A stretch of DNA of 64,000 nucleotides, from contig OZ220464.1 in assembly GCA_965115825.1 (NCBI GenBank), positions 744,001 through 808,000 of the forward strand, read 5' to 3'. Below the pieces are notes generated by a model. That model made no database searches and was not told the DNA's origin. It saw only the letters and a program-made list of their open reading frames with translations. Made by a program: the position numbers and the translations under genes. Below are positions 33,668 through 42,547 of the stretch, in pieces; the first letter of the stretch is position 1; every line of letters starts with the position of its first letter. Source of the DNA: Bin87 sp965115825. Its GTDB lineage: Bacteria > Chloroflexota > Dehalococcoidia > Lucifugimonadales > UBA3495.

Positions 33668-36600
33668 ATGAAAGCGAAAGTGAAGAGATTCAAATGGTCG
33701 GCGCCGTGGGCCGTGGCGGGCGCGCTGGCGCTTTTTGGGGTGTTGGCTTTGCCCAGTGCGGGCATTGCCGACGCCCAGGCTAACCGGTGTGCGGATGGCG
33801 GGGCGGGCTTTATCACTGCTCCGACTACTGCGCCGGCGGCTCCGACGGTGACGGCGCGCAATATGGCGATGGCGGTGGATATTGCCGCCCCGGCGAGCAA
33901 CGCTGACGCAACCGTGCTGGGCAGCCCGGAATATACCGGCTTCGACTTGGAGTACCGTAAGGGCAGTTCAGGAACGTGGATGTCTTTTACCGGGACGATT
34001 ACGCTGAACACGCGGGACCTGTCGGGGGCCGCGCTGATTACGGACTTGGAGAACGGCGCTACGTACAACGTGCGAGTTAGGGTGACCTGCGGCCCGGGAA
34101 CCGGGGAGTGGAGCGCGGCTTCGGGTGATGCGACGCCGGCGGCGACCGTGCCCGGCAAGGTGCGCAATTTGAAGGCGGTGCAAGCGTTTTACAGTAAGGC
34201 GGCGGAACCCCCCGTTCGGTCTGATGACTTTGCAATAGTCAACGTCGAGTGGGATCCTCCAGCGGACGATGGCGGGAGTCCGGTTACCAGCTACAAGGTA
34301 GAGACGTTCAAAGGCGGAACTGGGAATACCATCGCCGGCAGCCCTACCAAGATCAATGTCCTTTCTACCAACACATGGAAGAACCCGGACGCCGCCAGCA
34401 GGGAAGGTGATCTCACAGATTTTAATGCTAACCTCGGCACTACCCATACCCTCCCTAATTTGTGGGTGAGGTTCAAGGTAGCGGCGAACAACGCCGTAGG
34501 AACCGGCGCCGAGGAAATGGTTGACATCCGGCTCGGCGCTGATTTGGAACAGCAGGTGGAACCCGGAGCTGAGGACACTACGAACGCCACGATTGCGTCG
34601 GACAGCACGACGTCCGGGGCGGCGCCCAAGCTGACGGTTAAGCTGAGTAGGCTAGCGGGTGGCTTGCCGGTGGGGGCCAGCGTGGTGCTGTTTTTGGAAG
34701 ACGACTTTCAGGTGCCCGATTCCATTCCGGCCGGTTCGGTCTATTTCGTGGCCAACTCACCCCGCACCACCGCCACGGGCAATGGCGCGCCAGTGTACGT
34801 TACGGAGCCGCCGGAGATTGAGACCGATGATTACTTTGATGACGACAAGGACGACATCAGCATCCGGGTTCGCATCCCGGATATGTGCATGGGAGACTCG
34901 GACGACTGCGATGGCCCTAATGGCGTCATTCACCTGCAAGACCTGACCATGGTCATACTGAGCAGTTCGGGCATCAGAAACCCCTCCGAAGCGGGGCAGC
35001 ACACGGTAGCCTACACTTTGCTGGGCTTTAACGATGATGCCCCCGGCACGATAGGGCTGGTCGGGGGGCAAATACCTCGGCTTAAGGATGCCAATAGCAT
35101 GGAACGCAGTGCCGCCAGCATTGCTGGCAATCTGCCTGCCCGGAAAGGGGTGTACGTGACGACGCTGGCCAAAATCTCAATGTCCGATGTGGATGGTGAG
35201 CGTGGCGACGAGGTTACGGTGTCGGGCAGCGGGTTCAACAACGGGGTTTCGGCAGCGGCCTATGTGAACCAGCGGATGGCCGCGCGGTTCGCCGTGGCGC
35301 AGTGGTGGGAAACCTTGAACTGCGCCGGTATGAAGGCGGCTATGGGGCCGGGGGCCGGCAACGAGTTCTGCTTCCACTATACCTTGGACACCGCCGCGAT
35401 GACTTACACCATTGCTGAGAAGGACAAGGCGGCCAGCGATAAGGTGTTTGCCCGGCATCTGTGCGATGTGGGCATCATTGGCAAGGGCGAGCGGGTCGCC
35501 AGCGCTACCGTGGGCAGCGATGACCGGGTGGCCATTCCCGTTACGGTTACCGTGCCGACCTTCAAGCCGGGCAACGACAACCTCATCTGCGTGGCGGATG
35601 GCGAAGGTCGTTCGTCGGGCGCGGACTATGAGGACTTTGAGCTGCTGCCGTCCGTCCGGGTGTCGCCTGCTGAGGCCGCTGTCGGGGATACGATAACCGT
35701 ATTCGCGCAGGACTTTCCTACGCAGGGGGCCGGGTTCATGGAGCTGAAACTCGCCGGGCAGACCGTGATGAAGAGCGGAACCGGGGAGGACAATGTTGGC
35801 GCGGTGTCGCTGGTCAGCGTGTCGTCCACCAGCATCAGCTCGGATGGCTCGGCGACGGCTACGTTTGATTTGCCGCCGCACATCAACGGCGTGGCCTTGG
35901 AAGGCACCGTGCGGATTGATGCCAAGTGGGGCGATAAGTCTGAGGACGCCAAGGTTACCATCCAATCCGCTGTGCTCAACGTCAGCCAACCGTCAGCGCG
36001 GCCTAACGAGATGGTAACGCTGACTTGCGTGGGTTTCGGCTCCGGTTCCGGCAACGCGATTATGGCGGAGAGTATCACCTTGGACGGTGTGCCTTTGAAG
36101 GTGCATTCGGACTCGCTGGACAGCGACGGGGAAGTTCCCGTGTCCAGCGCTGGGCGGTGCGTCTTCGCCGTAGCCGTCTGGCCGGAGTCTGATGGCGGGG
36201 CCAACCCGGCTTTGACGCCGGGCGCGCATACCATCAAGGTCGTGGACAAGAAGGGCTACACCGGCAGCGTGGTGATTACCATCCCGGAGCCTGACGTCAA
36301 GGTTACGCCAGCGGTGGCCGGGCCTCGGGATGTGGTTACCATCTCCGGCGAGAACTGGCCGGTGGACAATCCGGACAGCACTCGGCTGGACGCCATTACG
36401 ATCACCGTTACGGACGGTGAGCGGGAACGGGAGTACAGCCAGTATGCTGACGGAACCGGGCGTTGGTTCGTTGAACATCAGGTTAGCGGGGCAGTGAGCA
36501 TCCCCTCCACCAGCCGGATTGAGGCCAAGTACAGCGACCTGGTGCGCCTGGGTGAGTACGCCGTGCCGGCGTCCATCATTACGATTGAGCCTGGTGAGTG

Positions 36601-37111
36601 TCAGCCGGGGGACAGCGTGATGTTGACTGCATCGCGGCTGCCGGTGCATTCCCGCATCGACCGGGTTGAAATCGGCGGGCGCGATGTCAAGCCTACCGGG
36701 GCGCCCAGCACCGACGGCGACGGCGCCGTTACCGTGGAGGGCGTCGTCTGTCCGGGTCTGGATGAAGGCCGGTACAGCGTGCTGCTGGAAGTTGAAGAAA
36801 CCGTGGCCATCGGCGAGCTGGCGATACTGTCTGAGGGCCCCTTGGGGCAGGAGACGCCGGTAGCCGAGGCTTTAGCCCCGTTGGGTGACAGTCTGGCGGC
36901 GGTGTTCTACTTTGACGGCATCGGCAAGGAGTGGCTGTTCTACGACAGCCGTCCGGAGTTCGCCGAGCTGAACACCTTGACGGAGCTGGTGGCGGGTGAA
37001 CCCTACTGGGTTCTGGTCACCGAGGACGTTGAGGACGTGGCGCTAGGCGGCAAGAGCCGCAGCCTGACGTGCAGCGCCGGCGGCAACTGCTGGAACCTGA
37101 TGGTCTGGTAG
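33668..37111 (+). CDS. Large secreted surface protein with Ig-like/fibronectin-like domains
   Basis: 1147 residues. ATG at 33668 follows GAGGAG and begins a clear signal peptide (MKAKVKRFKWSAPWAVAGAL, hydrophobic core, cleavage near ADA-QA at about 36). Two fibronectin-III-like modules follow (about 50-165 and 170-290). The central and C-terminal parts contain several IPT/TIG-like beta-sandwiches (SPAEAAVGDTITVFAQDFP, QPSARPNEMVTLTCVGF, TPAVAGPRDVVTISGENWP, EPGECQPGDSVMLTASRLP). The last 80 residues (LGDSLAAVFYFDGIGKEW, EPYWVLVTEDV) form a further small domain. No sortase or membrane anchor is seen. It is likely an envelope or adhesion protein. A strong terminator follows. Confidence 0.88.
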   Translation: MKAKVKRFKWSAPWAVAGALALFGVLALPSAGIADAQANRCADGGAGFITAPTTAPAAPTVTARNMAMAVDIAAPASNADATVLGSPEYTGFDLEYRKGSSGTWMSFTGTITLNTRDLSGAALITDLENGATYNVRVRVTCGPGTGEWSAASGDATPAATVPGKVRNLKAVQAFYSKAAEPPVRSDDFAIVNVEWDPPADDGGSPVTSYKVETFKGGTGNTIAGSPTKINVLSTNTWKNPDAASREGDLTDFNANLGTTHTLPNLWVRFKVAANNAVGTGAEEMVDIRLGADLEQQVEPGAEDTTNATIASDSTTSGAAPKLTVKLSRLAGGLPVGASVVLFLEDDFQVPDSIPAGSVYFVANSPRTTATGNGAPVYVTEPPEIETDDYFDDDKDDISIRVRIPDMCMGDSDDCDGPNGVIHLQDLTMVILSSSGIRNPSEAGQHTVAYTLLGFNDDAPGTIGLVGGQIPRLKDANSMERSAASIAGNLPARKGVYVTTLAKISMSDVDGERGDEVTVSGSGFNNGVSAAAYVNQRMAARFAVAQWWETLNCAGMKAAMGPGAGNEFCFHYTLDTAAMTYTIAEKDKAASDKVFARHLCDVGIIGKGERVASATVGSDDRVAIPVTVTVPTFKPGNDNLICVADGEGRSSGADYEDFELLPSVRVSPAEAAVGDTITVFAQDFPTQGAGFMELKLAGQTVMKSGTGEDNVGAVSLVSVSSTSISSDGSATATFDLPPHINGVALEGTVRIDAKWGDKSEDAKVTIQSAVLNVSQPSARPNEMVTLTCVGFGSGSGNAIMAESITLDGVPLKVHSDSLDSDGEVPVSSAGRCVFAVAVWPESDGGANPALTPGAHTIKVVDKKGYTGSVVITIPEPDVKVTPAVAGPRDVVTISGENWPVDNPDSTRLDAITITVTDGEREREYSQYADGTGRWFVEHQVSGAVSIPSTSRIEAKYSDLVRLGEYAVPASIITIEPGECQPGDSVMLTASRLPVHSRIDRVEIGGRDVKPTGAPSTDGDGAVTVEGVVCPGLDEGRYSVLLEVEETVAIGELAILSEGPLGQETPVAEALAPLGDSLAAVFYFDGIGKEWLFYDSRPEFAELNTLTELVAGEPYWVLVTEDVEDVALGGKSRSLTCSAGGNCWNLMVW

Positions 37112-37156
37112 GCTGGCGGCAAACCGCTGCGCTTACCCGATGGTTGGGAAGCGGCA

Positions 37157-37196
37157 ACGGCAGGGGCCGGTCTTCGGGCCGGCCCCTGCCGTTTTT
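37157..37196 (+). terminator. Strong rho-independent terminator
   Basis: Bases 37157-37170 pair with 37179-37192 (14 bp, GC-rich, eight-base loop) followed by TTTT. It lies 46 bases past the surface-protein stop. Confidence 0.95.
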
Positions 37197-37261
37197 ACGG
37201 TACAAGGACGCCGCCTCTCCCGGTTATGCTTCTATATCGGAATGGTAAGCACGGAAGCCCC

Positions 37262-37392
37262 GAGGCGCTTGCAAAACGCTCTTTTCCGCAGCTTGCATCT
37301 CAACGGTACACGAGTCCGATGCTCTGCTGTGCAGCAATCATCGGCTTGACGCGCCTTGCCCGATGATTGTCGGGCCGTTTTGCAAGAGCCTC
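37262..37392. other. Palindromic, possibly structured element
   Basis: The outer arms 37262-37278 and 37376-37392 pair over 16 of 17 positions (cttgcaaaacg core). Inside, 37336-37345 pairs with 37360-37369 (caatcatcgg/ccgatgattg), and a competing short helix GCCCGA/TCGGGC is at 37358-37375. No coding potential. The outer palindrome suggests a small mobile (MITE-like) unit or a noncoding RNA. It lies between the surface-protein terminator and the PAC2 gene. Confidence 0.5.
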
Positions 37393-37443
37393 AAAGACAG
37401 GCCGTCTTGAATTGGCGGGCCGGGTCTGGCAAGATAGTTAATT

Positions 37444-38355
37444 ATGATGATTGGCGCGTTTGAAATACAGGAACCGTTGCCCGAGCTCCGGGAGCCTCAC
37501 GTTTTTGCGATGATTCGCCCCTGGGTGGATGTGGGCAGCGTGGGTACGTTGACGCTGAACCGTTTGGAACGCTACCTGGGTTCCAAGGAGCTTGGTCGTT
37601 TGAAACGGCCGGGGGAGTTTTTTGACTTTACCCGCTATCGGCCGAGTATGCGGCTGGTGGACAACGAGCGGCGGGTGCGGATTCCCAACAGCATTATTCG
37701 GTACGCGACTACCGAGAACGGGCCGGATTACCTGTTTTTGCATCTGCGGGAGCCGCACGCCAACAGCGAGAGGTACACGGACTCGATTCTGGAAGTGGTG
37801 GAGACTTTCAGCGTGAAGCGGTATTGCCGGGTGGGAGCGATGTACGACACCGTGCCGCACACTCGCCCGCTGCTGGTTACGGGATCTCTGGGGGCGGTGG
37901 AGCAAATCAGGGCGGTGCCGAACCTGAGGCTGCGACGGAGCACGTATCAGGGGCCGACGACGATTATGAATCTGGTGTCCGACGGGATTGACCGGATGGG
38001 TGTGGAGTCAATCAACTTCATGGTGCACTTGCCGCAGTATGTGCAGCTGGACGAGGACTTTAACGGCACGGCCCGGATGATTGAGGTAATTTCGTCGGTG
38101 TATCCGAACATACCGGAAGATTTGGCGCCAGTGCGACGGGGGCAGCGGCAATACCGGGAGCTGAACGCCGCCGTGGAGCGCAACTCGGATCTGCGGAGCC
38201 TCATCAAGCAGATGGAGGACTATTACGACTCCAACGAGGCGGAAGCGGCGACGGCGAGCGAGAACGAAGGGACGGGGGAGGCGGTAGAGTTATCGCCGGA
38301 GATCGAACAGTTCCTCAGTGAGCTGGGCGAGGAGTTCGGAGAACGGGAGGGCTGA
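37444..38355 (+). CDS. PAC2-family protein (proteasome-assembly-chaperone-like)
   Basis: 303 residues, ATG at 37444 (a second Met codon follows directly). The PAC2 fold is indicated by REPHVFAMIRPWVDVGSVGTLTLNRLERYLG at the N-terminus, YLFLHLREPHANSERYTDSILEVV in the middle and TYQGPTTIMNLVSDGI. The last 70 residues are acidic and probably disordered. Bacterial PAC2 proteins have no confirmed substrate; in actinobacteria and archaea they are associated with proteasome-related systems. It converges on the tRNA gene. Confidence 0.85.
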   Translation: MMIGAFEIQEPLPELREPHVFAMIRPWVDVGSVGTLTLNRLERYLGSKELGRLKRPGEFFDFTRYRPSMRLVDNERRVRIPNSIIRYATTENGPDYLFLHLREPHANSERYTDSILEVVETFSVKRYCRVGAMYDTVPHTRPLLVTGSLGAVEQIRAVPNLRLRRSTYQGPTTIMNLVSDGIDRMGVESINFMVHLPQYVQLDEDFNGTARMIEVISSVYPNIPEDLAPVRRGQRQYRELNAAVERNSDLRSLIKQMEDYYDSNEAEAATASENEGTGEAVELSPEIEQFLSELGEEFGEREG

Positions 38356-38368
38356 AGGGGTTGAATGG

Positions 38369-38440
38369 TGGCGACGGATGGATTCGAACCAACGACCTAG
38401 CGCTTATGAAGCGCCCGCTCTGCCACTGAGCTACGTCGCC
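38369..38440 (-). tRNA. tRNA with CAU anticodon (probably tRNA-Met)
   Basis: The reverse strand folds as a tRNA: acceptor GGCGACG/CGTCGCC (perfect), D stem GCTC/GAGC, anticodon stem GGCGC/GCGCT with loop TTCATAA, and T loop TTCGAAT, with discriminator A. The anticodon CAU is at 38406-38408. The T stem has one mismatch. Elongator Met is most likely; tRNA-Ile with lysidine-modified CAU cannot be excluded. No CCA is encoded. Confidence 0.92.
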
Positions 38441-38487
38441 TACCAGCACGGCCCGGGCCAGTCGCCGCTGCTGCCGCGCGCCGGAAT

Positions 38488-38517
38488 ATGGTAATGGGCA
38501 GGCGGGCGGATTGTCAA
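38488..38517 (-). promoter_or_regulatory. Promoter of the tRNA gene
   Basis: On the minus strand, TTGACA (38512-38517) and TACCAT (38488-38493), spacer 18. Predicted start near 38481, about 40 bases before the tRNA. Confidence 0.55.
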
Positions 38518-38532
38518 TTGCGGGAGCGGCGG

Positions 38533-38550
38533 ATCTCATTTAGATGAGAT
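38533..38550. promoter_or_regulatory. Operator-like palindrome
   Basis: ATCTCAT-TTAG-ATGAGAT, a perfect 7-bp inverted repeat around four bases, 11 bases before the small gene at 38562. On the plus strand TTGTCA (38511) and TCTCAT (38534) would place its left arm on the -10, the position of a repressor site. Confidence 0.35.
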
Positions 38551-38561
38551 AGATCGGGCAG

Positions 38562-38927
38562 ATGGCTGAGCCGATTACAGTTGACGAGGCGCTGGCCGAA
38601 TTCGTGAGGCGTCTGGAGGAGATGCTGACAGAGCTGTGCGGCCGGCTGGAGCCGTTTCCGTCGTTTTGGGGGATGGCTACGATTCAGGCGGTGGAGCTGG
38701 AGCCGGCGTTGAGGCCGTTGCAGGACCGTGGCTGCGTGGTGGTTACGCCGGAGGGGGCAATCGCCGAGCTGGATGTGACGGCAATTCCTGGGGTGGCAGG
38801 AGTGCTGGAGGTTGACCAGGTGGAGGAGTTTAAGCCGTTGGGAGATTTGAGCGCGGAGGAGTACCTGATTTATATGGTGGCGGCAGTTCGCACGGTGTCG
38901 GAGGAATTGCGGCGGCGCGGCGGTTAG
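38562..38927 (+). CDS. Hypothetical protein, 121 residues
   Basis: Not recognised. It starts MAEPITVDEALAEFVRRLEE, is acidic, and appears to be mixed alpha/beta with helices at both ends and a central strand region (GCVVVTPEGAIAELDVTAIPG). No membrane segment. It has normal codon usage for the region and its stop overlaps the moaC stop by four bases on the opposite strand, which argues that it is a real gene. The Shine-Dalgarno is weak. Confidence 0.65.
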   Translation: MAEPITVDEALAEFVRRLEEMLTELCGRLEPFPSFWGMATIQAVELEPALRPLQDRGCVVVTPEGAIAELDVTAIPGVAGVLEVDQVEEFKPLGDLSAEEYLIYMVAAVRTVSEELRRRGG

Positions 38928-39424
38928 ACGTCAGTGAGGTCAATGTTGCCGGATTGCCCGCCGGACTTGCGCAGGAGTCGGATGCCGTCAATCTGCACGG
39001 CGCGGTCGACGGCTTTGCACATATCGTAGATGGTAAGGGCGGCCACGCTAACGGCGGTGAGGGCTTCCATTTCAACGCCGGTTTTGCCGGAGGTGGCGGC
39101 GGTTGCGGTGATGTTGACGCAGCTGTGGGCTTCGTTCAGCTCCAGCTCAACGTCCACTTTGTTGAGGGGCAGGGGATGGCACAGTGGAATCAGATCCGAT
39201 GTGCGCTTGGCGGCCATGATGCCGGCCAGTTGGGCGATGGTGAGGACGTCGCCTTTTTTCATCAGGCCGTCGCGGATCAGGGCCAGGGTTTGGGGCTGCA
39301 TAAGGACGTGTCCGGCGGCTTGGGCGAGGCGGTCGGTTACAGGTTTCCGGCCAACGTCGACCATGCGGGCGCTGCCGTCTGCGGCCAGGTGGGTGAGGCG
39401 ATGGGCGGATTTTTCGGTGGTCAT
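38924..39424 (-). CDS. moaC: Cyclic pyranopterin monophosphate synthase
   Basis: 166 residues, ATG at 39424 after AGGA; an in-frame upstream start is less likely. MoaC converts the MoaA product to cyclic pyranopterin monophosphate. SARMVDVGRKPVTDR, SDLIPLCHPLPL and GKTGVEMEALTAVSVAALTIYDMCKAVD carry the catalytic Lys/Asp/His set. It lies 33 bases after moaA in the same direction and supports molybdoenzymes such as that at 25447-29244. Confidence 0.96.
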   Translation of the reverse strand: MTTEKSAHRLTHLAADGSARMVDVGRKPVTDRLAQAAGHVLMQPQTLALIRDGLMKKGDVLTIAQLAGIMAAKRTSDLIPLCHPLPLNKVDVELELNEAHSCVNITATAATSGKTGVEMEALTAVSVAALTIYDMCKAVDRAVQIDGIRLLRKSGGQSGNIDLTDV

Positions 39425-39457
39425 GGCTAGAGTCCTGAAGTTCATCCGCAATCAGTG

Positions 39458-40477
39458 TTAGCCGCCGATTTGGTACATTTCTACTTTGGGGCGTGGGTCG
39501 GCGTTTTCGCTGGCGGTGATCTGGGCGCGGATTTCGGAATAGCGGTCTTGCCGGACGTTCCAGATGCTGGTGATTGTTGCGAGCAGTTCGGCATCGGTGG
39601 CGCCGTTGCGGATAGGGGCGCGGAGGTCGACGCCGTCGGCAGCGAAGAGGCAGGTGTAAAGGCGGCCGTCGGTGGAGAGACGGGCACGGGTGCAGTCGGC
39701 ACAGAAGGGCTGGGTTACGGAGGCGATAACGCCGATTTCACCGTCGCCATCACGGTAACGCCAGCGTTTGGCAACTTCACCGAGGTAGTTGGCGTCGGCG
39801 GGTTCCAAGGGCAGCTGGGCGTGGATGCGGGCGACGATTTCCGAGGCGGAGACTACTTCGTCCAGCTGCCAGCCGTTACGGTTGCCTACGTCCATGTACT
39901 CGATGAAACGGACGATGTGTCCGGTTCCCTTGAAATGGCGGGCGAGGTCAACGATGGTGTGGTCGTTGACGCCTTTTTGGACGACGGCGTTGATTTTGAC
40001 GGGAGACAGGCCGGCGTCGGCGGCGCGTTTGATACCGTCGAGGACGCGGCGGGTTCCGAAACCGCGACCGTTCATGCGCTTGAACACGTCGTCGTCGAGG
40101 GAGTCGAGGCTAACGGTGATGCGGCTGAGGCCGGCTTGGCTGAGCTGACGGGCCTGCTGGGGCAGGAGGTAGCCGTTGGTGGTGAGGGTGATGTCGTCTG
40201 CGCCGGGGATGGCGGAAAGCTGGGCGATGAGGTTGGGGAGGTCGACGCGCAGCAGGGGCTCTCCGCCGGTGATGCGGAGCTTGTTGACGCCCAGCCGGAC
40301 GAAGATTCGGGAGAGGCGGGCGATTTCCTCGAAGGTCAGGATTTCGTCTTTGGGCAGGAACCGGTAGGCCTCGCCGAAGAGCTCGGCGGGCATACAGTAG
40401 GGGCAGCGGAAGTTGCAGCGGTCGGTAACCGAAATCCGCAGGTCTTTCAGGGGGCGGCCAAAGAGGTCGGTAATCAT
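39458..40477 (-). CDS. moaA: GTP 3',8-cyclase (radical SAM)
   Basis: 339 residues. N-terminal radical-SAM motif CNFRCPYC (Cys21, 25, 28), TGGEPLLR, and the C-terminal second [4Fe-4S] site starting at CADC. The chain ends in Gly-Gly, as MoaA requires for activity. It starts molybdenum-cofactor synthesis from GTP. It overlaps the rdgB stop by four bases (ATGA), so translation is coupled. Confidence 0.96.
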   Translation of the reverse strand: MITDLFGRPLKDLRISVTDRCNFRCPYCMPAELFGEAYRFLPKDEILTFEEIARLSRIFVRLGVNKLRITGGEPLLRVDLPNLIAQLSAIPGADDITLTTNGYLLPQQARQLSQAGLSRITVSLDSLDDDVFKRMNGRGFGTRRVLDGIKRAADAGLSPVKINAVVQKGVNDHTIVDLARHFKGTGHIVRFIEYMDVGNRNGWQLDEVVSASEIVARIHAQLPLEPADANYLGEVAKRWRYRDGDGEIGVIASVTQPFCADCTRARLSTDGRLYTCLFAADGVDLRAPIRNGATDAELLATITSIWNVRQDRYSEIRAQITASENADPRPKVEMYQIGG

Positions 40478-41073
40478 AGAGCGTTGAGGATTGGGCGAAC
40501 CTTGCGGGCAGCGTCGGCGCGGTGGCTGATGCGGTTTTTATCCGACGCTGGCAGTTCAGCCATGGATTTGGCGTAGGAAGGGAGATGAAAAACAGGATCG
40601 TAGCCGAAGCCGTGTTGACCGGTTGGTTCGTATTGTATCATCCCGGCGATGGACCCGACGACGGTTGCAATGACGCCGTGAGGGTCGGCGATTGCGGTGA
40701 AGCAGCGGAAGCGGGCGATGCGACGTTCCCAGGGGACGCCGCACAGATTGCGGAGCAGCAAGGCCGTCCTATCTGCGTCGGATTGGCAAGCGCTGCCACC
40801 GTAGCGGGCGGAATAGACGCCGGGGGCGTCGTGGAGAGCGTGAACTTCCAGGCCGGAATCGTCGGAGAGGGTCAGGAAGCCGGAGAGTCGGGCGTAAGCG
40901 GCGACTTTGAGGTGGGCGTTGGCGAGGAAAGTATCGCCGGTTTCGGCAACTTCGTCGGGGATACCGGCGTCGTCGAGGGATAGGAGAGAGCCGGGGTAAT
41001 CGGCAAGCAGCAGGCGGTACTCGCGCATTTTGCCGGGGTTGCGGGTGGCGACGAGAAGGGGGGAGACTGACAT
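40474..41073 (-). CDS. rdgB: XTP/dITP diphosphatase
   Basis: 199 residues of the Ham1/RdgB family: LLVATRNPGKMREYRLLL and LSDDSGLEVHALHDAPGVYSARYGG are diagnostic, with SHRADAARKV near the end. It removes non-canonical purine triphosphates. It is followed by moaA with a four-base overlap and preceded two bases away by the CoA-transferase gene, so all are probably one transcript. Confidence 0.95.
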   Translation of the reverse strand: MSVSPLLVATRNPGKMREYRLLLADYPGSLLSLDDAGIPDEVAETGDTFLANAHLKVAAYARLSGFLTLSDDSGLEVHALHDAPGVYSARYGGSACQSDADRTALLLRNLCGVPWERRIARFRCFTAIADPHGVIATVVGSIAGMIQYEPTGQHGFGYDPVFHLPSYAKSMAELPASDKNRISHRADAARKVRPILNAL

Positions 41074-41075
41074 AA

Positions 41076-42326
41076 TCAGATGACACCGTTGTCGGAGAGG
41101 GCGGCAAGGTCGTCGTCAGTTAGGCCGAGCCATCGGCCGTAAACGTAGGCATTGTGCTGGCCGAGGTTGGGGCCCATGTGGCGCAACCGGCCGGGAGTGG
41201 CGCTGAACTTGGGCACCAGACCGAGCATTTTGGCGTTGCCAAGTTCGGGGTCGTTGATGTCGACGATGTCGTCGCGGGCTTGATAGTGTGGGTCGGCCAT
41301 GATGTGGGCGCTGTTATAGACGGGGCCCACGATGCCACCGGAGGGGATGAGTTCGGTCATGATGTCGTCGGTGGAGCGGCGGCTCAGCCATGTTTGCAGG
41401 ATTTCGTTGAGGGCGTCCTTGTTTTCCAAGCGGGCGGCGTTGTTGGCGAAGCGGGGATCGTCCAGGAGGGCGTCGAGGCCCATGGCGTGGGCCAGGGTTT
41501 CCCAGGTGTTCTGGGAAGTGGCAGAGAGGCCAAGCCAGCGGTCGTCGTCGGTTTGGTAGAGGCTACGGGGCGCGGCATCGGGAAAGTCGTTACCGACACG
41601 CTCGCGGATTTCGCCCAGTTTGTCGTAGATAGTGAGGTGGGGGATGCAGAGGCGGAAGAGGGGTTCAAAGAGGCTGAGGTCGACGACCTGGCCGGCGCCG
41701 GGCAATCCGTTGCGGCGGTCGGCATCGCGTCGGTAAATAGCCATCATGCCGGCCATGGCGCCGAAGACACCGGCGATTTCGTCGGCCAGGGGAATGGGAG
41801 GGAGGTTGGGGGGAGTGTTGGGGAAGCCGGTCATGGCGATGTAACCACTCATGCACTCGGCGATGGTGCCGAAGCCGGGGCGGTCTTGGTAGGGGCCGGT
41901 TTGTCCGAATCCGGAGAAGCGCAGGATGACCAGTCCGGGGTTGATGTCGGGGGCGTGAAGGTCGGAGGGGCCCAGGTTCCAACGTTCCAGGGCACCGGGT
42001 CGGAAGCCCTCAATGAGCACGTCGGCGCGGGTGGCCAGTTGTTTCAGCAAGGTTTGTCCGTGAGGGCTGGCCAAGTTGAGGGTGATGGACTGCTTGTTGC
42101 GGGAATGGACTTTCCACCAGAGGGAGACGCCGTTATGGAAAGGGCCCCAGTTGCGGAGAGGGTCGCCGGAACCGGGGCGTTCAACCTTGACGACCTCGGC
42201 GCCGAAGTCGGCCATTAGGGACGATGCGGTGCCGCCGGCGACGATGATGGACAGGTCGAGGACGCAGAGGCCGGCGAGGGGGCCGGCGGATGAAGCAGCG
42301 GCGCTTTCGGCGGGGTTGTTGGTCAT
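41076..42326 (-). CDS. Class III CoA-transferase (CaiB/BaiF family)
   Basis: 416 residues, ATG at 42326 after AAGGA. LAGLCVLDLSIIVAGGTASSLMADFGAEVVKVE, RNKQSITLNL and PGFGTIAECMSGYIAMTGFP (carrying the usual active-site-region acidic residue) are family features. It transfers CoA between carboxylic acids, with substrate unknown (formyl-CoA, carnitine or aromatic types all fit). The 50 bases before the start carry a fragment resembling the 426-bp repeat. Confidence 0.92.
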   Translation of the reverse strand: MTNNPAESAAASSAGPLAGLCVLDLSIIVAGGTASSLMADFGAEVVKVERPGSGDPLRNWGPFHNGVSLWWKVHSRNKQSITLNLASPHGQTLLKQLATRADVLIEGFRPGALERWNLGPSDLHAPDINPGLVILRFSGFGQTGPYQDRPGFGTIAECMSGYIAMTGFPNTPPNLPPIPLADEIAGVFGAMAGMMAIYRRDADRRNGLPGAGQVVDLSLFEPLFRLCIPHLTIYDKLGEIRERVGNDFPDAAPRSLYQTDDDRWLGLSATSQNTWETLAHAMGLDALLDDPRFANNAARLENKDALNEILQTWLSRRSTDDIMTELIPSGGIVGPVYNSAHIMADPHYQARDDIVDINDPELGNAKMLGLVPKFSATPGRLRHMGPNLGQHNAYVYGRWLGLTDDDLAALSDNGVI

Positions 42327-42332
42327 GTTGGT

Positions 42333-42372
42333 GTCCTTGTGAGACTCCTTAATTTGGTTGTGATGTCGGGCG
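42333..42372 (-). repeat. Fragment resembling the 426-bp repeat
   Basis: On the minus strand the phrase GCCCGACATCACAACC, an A-rich bridge and AGGAGTCTCAC match arm A near 19728-19755 (GCCCGACACCACAACT...AGGAGTCTCAC). It leads straight into AAGGA and the CoA-transferase start, so part of the repeat again serves as a leader. Confidence 0.5.
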
Positions 42373-42386
42373 GGTGACACTATTTT

Positions 42387-42435
42387 GTCAGAATCAGGAT
42401 TTGCGGGATTTTAGGATTTTCAGGATTGGGGGTTG
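42387..42435 (+). repeat. GTCAGAATCAGG-family dispersed repeat
   Basis: Copy with phrases gtcagaatcagg / atttgcggga / ttaggattttcagga and a G-run. It flanks the leader fragment on its distal side, as happens next to arms A and B. Confidence 0.8.
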
Positions 42436-42547
42436 CGGCGTGGGGGTGGGTTTCGGCTTTCGCCGGGGCGACGATGGGGGTAAGTGGAATGAGGGTGTGG
42501 GCGTCGTTGATGTTGAGGGGTATAGGCACTATACGGGTCGGCTTGGT

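Noticed and set aside
38369..38440. Initiator tRNA-fMet
   Set aside because: The first acceptor pair is G-C, not the C-A mismatch of bacterial initiators, and the anticodon stem lacks three consecutive G-C pairs at its base.
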